The notes under the pieces are model-generated. The model worked only from the letters and a program-made list of their open reading frames with translations, made no database searches and was not told the origin of the DNA. The position numbers were made by a program, and so were the translations under genes. Positions 57,870 to 64,000 of a stretch of DNA of 64,000 nt are shown here, one piece after another. This DNA is from Nemania diffusa (taxonomy: Eukaryota; Ascomycota; Sordariomycetes; Xylariales; Xylariaceae). The stretch spans positions 1,442,501 through 1,506,500 of the forward strand of contig JBBPUQ010000003.1 in NCBI GenBank assembly GCA_038501195.1, given 5' to 3'. How positions within the stretch are numbered: the stretch's first letter is position 1; every line of letters begins with the position of its first letter.

Positions 57870-59813
57870 ATGAATCGTAACAGCACCCCCGAAGCCACGG
57901 CGTCTTCCCTTCGTCTACCATCTTCTCGAACGATCGGAGCCGGTTCCAACTTACGTGCGTCTGCCGACATGACTGCTCTCACTGGATCCTCAACCGCGAG
58001 CCGTATCCGTCCGTCTTCGGATTTTTACGGTCACCAAGGTCAGGGCCAGGGGGCTGCAGATGGTGACACGCCGCAAGATGAGATGACTCAGCAATGGATT
58101 GCTGATATCGATCAGTATGAGACCACCCTGGAAGACATGGCGACAGCGACCTTAGACCAGGACTTCAAGGATGAGCTTAGTGCCATTGAACAGTGGTTCC
58201 GCGTTTTAAACGAAGCAGAGAGAACTGCTGCTCTCTACGCCCTTTTGAAACAAACTACGCAAGTGCAGATTCGTTTCTTTATCCAAGTACTTCAGCAGAT
58301 GGGCAAGAAGCATCCCATGTCTGGTGTTTTGTCACCCACTAATCTCGATAAAGGTGAGGCCCAGAAAATGCTAGAGCTAAGATCGTCCTTTCGCTGACAT
58401 GGTTTTTAATCATTCTAGATCCTATGTCAAATCGATTGAGTGATGCTATGAATAAATTGAACGTTGGCTCGGCACGTAATTCTCTGTCACAGCCACAGCC
58501 TTCGGCTAAGCGGCTTTCGGGCCTTGAACCTTCCGCAATCAATTCCATGTTTCCTGATGCGGCTGCGGCTATTGCTTCTGAAAAGGCTAGATTCACACAG
58601 CAAACTGGGAATCAACCACCGTCGAACCGGAATAGCGCCGCGGTTGATATTCGTAGCTCCTTGACCGCGCCTACAATTTCTGCACCATCTGAAAGCATTG
58701 ATGCGAGCGGCCAAAACCCGAATTCGCCATGGGGTAACGCTCATGATCAAGGGGCTTCGCGACCCAAATCTTCGTCTGGACAGCCACCTATGGGCCAGTT
58801 CGTACAGCCACCGCCTTCTGCAGGGCTAAGATCACCTCGCCCCCAGCTCGGAGGTAATTCCAATATTCAAAACACGACGCTCAATGCACCCGACAAGTCG
58901 GGCTCTGAATTACCATTACTTTCTCCTTACGGCGCCGGAAGTGGAAACTGGGCATCAATGGTGAACACCCCTATGAACCCGAGTTTCAGCCCAGGCAATG
59001 CCCCTAACCAGGCCGACATGGTTGCGAATGCTACGGCAATGAAGCTAGCAGCGCTATCTACTGTTAACAACCGCTTTGCCCTTGATGACGTACGTAAATA
59101 TCGCCGGGCTCGGTCTAATGACGCAAACGGACAGAATCAGGGCGGTGTATCTGCTGGACCTCAGGTACCCAATATGACCGGAGCGAATATCGTAATGGTT
59201 AATGAGCACGGACACGTGCTGAATAGAGATCAGATGCTAGCCCTACAAAATCAACAGGTGATGGGGGGTTTTGGTGCTCACCGATCCCGCCCCAACTCGC
59301 CTGGCCTCGCCCTCCAGCCAACAGGTTTTGCGCCACAGATGCCGTTTGCCTCACCTCAGAATAATGGGTTTTTGAGTGCCTTTGACGGCCATAACCCGCT
59401 TTTGAGCGGCGGGTTCTCAGCCTTGCCTATACCACAGCTCGGTGTAGGTATGCATGAGGGATACTTGTCAGACCATTCCGACTTGAATCGCGGGCGATCG
59501 CCTCGAGGGCGTAGGGGTACCTCAAAGCCGCCAGAGGATCCCACCGATCCAACTCTACTCCAGGATATCCCTTCATGGCTGCGAAGTCTCCGCCTACACA
59601 AGTATACCGACAACCTTAAGGATATGAAGTGGACAGATCTGGTTGAGCTTGACGACGAAGCTTTGGAAAAGCGGGGCGTCAATGCTTTAGGAGCACGCAG
59701 AAAGATGCTCAAGGTCTTTGAACAGGTGAAAGGTAAATAATATGAAGCTCCTCTGCGGCGGCGATAGTGTTGCTAACTTGTTTACAGAAGCAAAGGCCGA
59801 CGGCAAGCTATAG
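57870..59813 (+). CDS. VTS1: SAM-domain RNA-binding protein Vts1
   Basis: Three exons (57870-58353, 58419-59732, 59788-59813) encode 607 residues. An N-terminal conserved helical region (about 70-160, with [17 protein letters not shown] and [20 protein letters not shown]) is the Vts1/Smaug-like segment. A long disordered middle is rich in proline, serine, glycine and asparagine. The C-terminal sterile alpha motif (about 535-600, [20 protein letters not shown] and [16 protein letters not shown]) keeps the basic face that binds hairpins with a CNGG-type loop. Vts1/Smaug proteins recruit the Ccr4-Not deadenylase to such mRNAs and speed their decay in the cytoplasm. The tiny last exon supplies eight residues (EAKADGKL) and the stop. 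Confidence 0.95.
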
Positions 59814-60734
59814 GTAAAGCAGCCCTGTACATTATATCAAGCTCCTCGGCAGAGCTCGTTTGAGACGACAATATTCAGCCATCAAATTGGCCAGTTCAAT
59901 CAATCTACTAAGCAATTACTGAATGAGCGAAGATGATATCTCTTTACGTCCTGTGGGTTCCTGCTTGGGCTTATCGTAATGCGCAAGAGCTAGGCCTCGA
60001 AATTGGATGAGCGTATTTTCGTATTTTATATAAAGTAAGAACAGCGGCAAAAGGAGAGAGGGATTGGGGCGGTTTTAATCACACTAGGCATATATGTATC
60101 CAACATACCAGCAGTAGCAAACCTCAATCCGCACGATAATGAAAATTGCACTATGCATAATAGAAATACTTAGCAAAGAATGAAGTGGCCAAGTAGTTTG
60201 CTATGTGCTCTGTAGAATAGCAGGCTGTTATAAATGCGTAGGATGACCGAATGATGGCACATGTAACTACAGAAATTGGTACCTGCTGTTTTTAGTCGGT
60301 TGCACATAATAGTGGGGTTAGATTGGATTTTAACAGGTCTTTGGCTCCAAATTAGCCTTTCAACAATAACTCGTATCAAACTGTGAAACTCTCAATAAAT
60401 TTGGTCGACCACTGAATTGTTCTATGGCCTTGCGATACGTAAATATCTACTAGTCTACATACTTGACTTCGGAATTTTGAAGCGTGATCAATCTGCTAGA
60501 TACGATCCGGCTACCTCCATCCGACCATCAATGTGCGAGCAGCTCAATCTGCGCGCGGCGCATTACCTTCGAGCTTGGCATTCACGGTGACACGGCCACT
60601 TACCACCTCACTATTGTGATAATAAATCTTCAAGTTCGCTAGGGGGATCTCCCGAATGCTGTTAGCCCGGTAAGATTGAAGTGTTTGGCGTTGAGCGTAC
60701 CAGCCGGGCTGAACGCTGCCGCTTGTCTATCGAC
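59814..60734. other. Intergenic
   Basis: 3' region of Vts1 and promoter of the Tfc4 gene; AT-rich in the middle. No supported gene. Confidence 0.5.
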
Positions 60735-63700
60735 ATGAGCCGGCCAACTTCGTCGACATTCGATGCCCTGCAAGCACACTTCACAGCAGGGCTATCGCAG
60801 CCGTCGGCATTCCAGGACAATGATGATGAGAGCACGCGTCGAACCAACCCGCTTGGCTCAGGCCAGAGCCAGCAAGATATACATCCGAATTTCGTGAACT
60901 CAACAACAACAACAGCTCAGCCATCATTGGCGCAGGCACAGGCACAGGCCACGTCTCACCCAGATCCTGCGCGAACCTCACCACTATCAAGTTACTTAGA
61001 TCCGCTCATTCTTGCCAATGATGGCTACCGTGGCCCACGAGCACCTTCTATTGGGGGTGATGTTCCAGGAAGAGCAGCGACGGCACGAAGTAACCTTGTC
61101 TCAATCCTGCCCAAGCCACCTTTTGCTAGGGAGCCGCAGGAAGCTTGGAACAATCAGACAAATTTTGCAGGGAAACGAAAAACCGACGACAGCTTTATTG
61201 ATCCTAGGTTATCCAAAACACCAAGATATGATTACAGTCCGTTTCCCGGCACGGGGACTACCGCGGAACAACCGGGCCAACATGAAGCTGTCCAGCAGTA
61301 TATATATCCAGCTCCTTCCGATGCGGCAGCCACCGCTCACAACTCACCTTTGCCACAAGGTTACAGCTCTAGTAGTTTTGACCATGGGCCACCTTCAAGA
61401 TCACATAACGCCATAGGGATCCACCGGGCTGTCCTAGCGTCCGAAATGGAGGTTGATAATAACCTCATCGACTCTGCTACCGATGCCCTCTTGGAGCGGC
61501 AGCTAGACCTTCAGGGTAAGTCGGATGAGGAGAGCGAACCAGAAAATAGGCGGAAGGGCCCTTCAAGATATGATGACGAAGAGGACGATGAACCGCAACG
61601 TGGCCGCCGTGGTCGGGGACGCGCTCGAGGCGGCCGGGCACGCGGTATAAAACGAGGCCCCAGAAAAGCCGCCGAGCCTACCGGAGATGTCAAGTACCGT
61701 ATTCACATGGCGTCGAATGCCTACACCGAAGGCCGGTTCGACGAAGCCCTTGAGTGGGTGGAAGATGCCATCCGCATCAACGCCGAGACCTACCGAGCAT
61801 GGACACTACTCGCCTCAATCCTCCAAGAGAAAGGCGATCTCAAGGGGAGCTTCACCGCTAGAGTGTTCTCTTGTCACCTTCAACCGAAGCACGTTGAGGG
61901 CTGGCTTCACTGTGCTACAATTGGCAAGGAGCTTCGAGATGAACTTCCGGAGGAAGCGGCCGAGTTTCTTGAACAGACTGCTATTTGCTATTCAGCAGCA
62001 CTGAGGGCGGATATCAATAACCGAGAGGCCCGGTTTGAAAGAGCTGCCATTGCGGCTGAAAGAGGCCAGATTCGCAGCGCCGCTAAAGATTACCTCTACC
62101 TTCTTGAGCATGGTGATTATGATGTGCAGGCTCTCCGGCTATACGCTGAAATGACCATGTTCCTAGCGAGCACAGGAAAACGAGACTTTTATAAACCAGG
62201 TAGCGCTATAGACTGGTATTCTCGTGCGTTTGACCATTTTCGGGCAGATGGCACCGACAGCCGCCATCCCTTCGAGTGGCAAGATATTCATGTCTTTTCC
62301 AGGCTACTTACCCAGGTTGAGCATACAAAAGATGCCCTTTATGAAGTAAAAAAACTAGCGAGGTGGCTGCTAGGCCGATCCAGCGAAAGCTTTTGGGATG
62401 ACTGGCAAGATGACGATCGAGAATGGGATATTGACAACGCGCGCCGATTAGGATTTGAGGAGTTTCAAGAGGAGAGGTTTCCAGAATCATCCTATGGGAG
62501 TGGCCTCCCATTAGAGTTACGAACGAAATTAGCAGTCTTCCGTCTTAAATTGGGGGATCTAGACGAAGCACAAGTAAGTCAACGTGTCAGTTTATATAGA
62601 AGCTCCATCGTCTAATCAGCGTTAGCGTCACATCAATCATCTCGACCCTGAGGGTCCTAATGGGGCACACGTACTGTCGAATGAGCCGCATCTTGTGGCA
62701 GAACTTGCTTCTGCTTTGTACGAGTCGGACCTCCGAGAAATGGCTTTACGTTTCTTCGAGCCGCTTTTGATCATTCCTGACGTTCTTGACTCTGCTGCAT
62801 TGCTTGCAGCCGGGCGCTGTTATCTAGACGCTGGTGATAAACGACAAGCCGAAGAGTGCTTCGGTGCAGCTATTGATGCAGATGAGTCAAATGATGAAGC
62901 CTCAATCGATGCACGTTATGAGTTGGCAAAGATGTACGAGGCAGCAAGAGAAGAGCAAGAAGCTTACATCCTCGTCAACGAAGCCATTAGACTACAACAA
63001 GCTTACGACGAGGCCGAAGAGGATAACGAAGAGGATGACATGATGGAATACTATGGCAGTGATGATGGTGCCCGTTATCGATCTGCTGCCAACGCTGCTA
63101 GAAAAAAGCGGCCGAGAATCCAACGCGCTCGTCCGCTGAAACCAAGGGCACCTAGAAGACACGGGCCGAAATCCTTAGTCCTCGACGATGATGGAAACGA
63201 GATTCGTCGGTCACGGCCACGACGTAAGGTTTTTGGCCGGACTGAAGAAGTCACATTGGAAGAGAAACGAAGGGCCGAGGCATTAACCGCGGCCTGGAGA
63301 ACTATTCATAACACTCGTGAATTCGTCGACAATGATACTAAAACTGGACCTTCAGATGCTTTCATGCGAGCAGCAAAGGAACTCGTCGATGACTTCAGAT
63401 CCTGCAAGGGTTTCTATTCGTGGGAGAAGTACCTCACCCATCTTGGAATCGACGAGGACAAACAAATCTATGTCTCCCGCAACCGCAACCTAATTGAGAT
63501 GAAGGAGAGATTATCTCATAGTAAGGCTCATATAAAATTTGCTCTTCTAGGATATAACTAAATCTATGATAGATCTAAATCCATACGAATCGAACGCTGA
63601 GCGGCAGCTTGGCGAGCGAACCGCCGTCAGCTATCGAGGAGTTTCGTTCAGTGAATGGCTAGACTTATTTCTTGAATACGCTGTTGGACTTGCTCACTAC

Positions 63701-64000
63701 GAAAAATTTCAAGAATCTTACCAAGTCTGCGAGTCTGCACGCGACGCTGAGGTTTTCGCCAAAAACAAAGAGGACATGTTTCTCATTCACGTAACTTGGG
63801 CTGGTAAGCCAAATCTTCTAGATCCCTCATCTATTTATTGCCGCTAACACACTGGTAAGCCTGCGCATTACGCGCTCGGGACGAAGAGACATGTGTGGCC
63901 GCTGCTCGGTTCCTCATGAGAGACAGGCAATTTGATTCAGACCCATTCCGTATGTTCGCTGCACTGTGCAGGCTTTGCCCGTCCCCGGCATCATGGTACG
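60735..64000 (+). CDS. TFC4: RNA polymerase III factor TFIIIC subunit Tfc4/Sfc4 (3' end missing)
   Basis: Exons 60735-62573, 62626-63520, 63573-63803 and 63860 to the window edge keep phase and give about 1035 residues so far. The start MSRPTSSTFDALQAHF is the first ATG in frame. A disordered N-terminus contains an acidic run (SDEESEPENRRKGP, DDEEDDEPQ) and an RG-rich patch (GRRGRGRARGGRARG) at about residues 270-315. Tetratricopeptide repeats begin with RIHMASNAYTEGRFDEALEW and continue past residue 600. A second acidic-basic insert (YDEAEEDNEEDDMMEYYGS, then RKKRPRIQRARPLKPRAPRR) separates the two TPR arrays, as in yeast tau131. This subunit bridges TFIIIC on the A-box to TFIIIB. Exon 2 has two AGs six bases apart; only the distal one avoids an in-frame stop. 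Confidence 0.93.

Overview
The window is filamentous ascomycete nuclear DNA (Pezizomycotina). The evidence is many short introns of about 50-140 bp with GT..AG ends and TACTAAC-like branch sites, widely spaced genes, a nuclear tRNA-Leu with an intron, and fungus-specific families (PalB calpain, DUF2985, FHA-forkhead factor, Vts1, Sen15). Protein style and gene structure fit Sordariomycetes. Xylariales is my best guess, but the sequence does not prove it. Layout, left to right. The 3' end of an unrecognised coding region (to 923) is followed by a TA-flanked, inverted-repeat DNA transposon (2226-5131) whose interior has been mutated to nearly pure A+T. Next come the forkhead factor Fkh2 (5919-8099, +), the mitochondrial-clustering/eIF3-associated protein Clu1 (9559-13485, -) and an orphan nuclear-looking protein (14832-17420, +). 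A ferric reductase (21229-23041, +), Yippee-family Moh1 (24504-24973, +) and an SLC35F6-like transporter (26490-27949, -) follow. A decayed polyketide synthase fragment (30387-30856) sits before a DUF2985 membrane protein (31747-32871, -). A tRNA-Leu(AAG) with an intron (34806-34903, -) lies 311 bp from the tRNA-splicing endonuclease subunit Sen15 (35215-35661, +). Sen15 faces a seven-exon zinc alcohol dehydrogenase (35710-37179, -) tail to tail. An 8 kb stretch without recognisable genes precedes a C2H2 transcription factor (45160-46830, +), which converges on PalB/Rim13 (48530-51211, -). The right arm is a same-strand run: peroxisomal adenine nucleotide carrier Ant1 (52329-53528), ribosomal protein eL29 (54127-54582), RNA-binding Vts1 (57870-59813) and the TFIIIC subunit Tfc4/Sfc4 (60735 to beyond the window). 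The intact genes are mostly housekeeping and regulatory: cell-cycle transcription, RNA polymerase III transcription, tRNA splicing, translation, mRNA decay, pH signalling, iron reduction and peroxisomal ATP supply. There is no operon-like logic or intact biosynthetic cluster. The accessory material is the mutated transposon and the PKS relic. The most unusual signal is the mutation context inside the transposon: surviving cytosines almost never follow a pyrimidine, while CpA/TpG is not depleted, which differs from classical CpA-directed repeat-induced point mutation. All gene models were spliced by hand from splice-site signals and reading-frame continuity; no database was searched.
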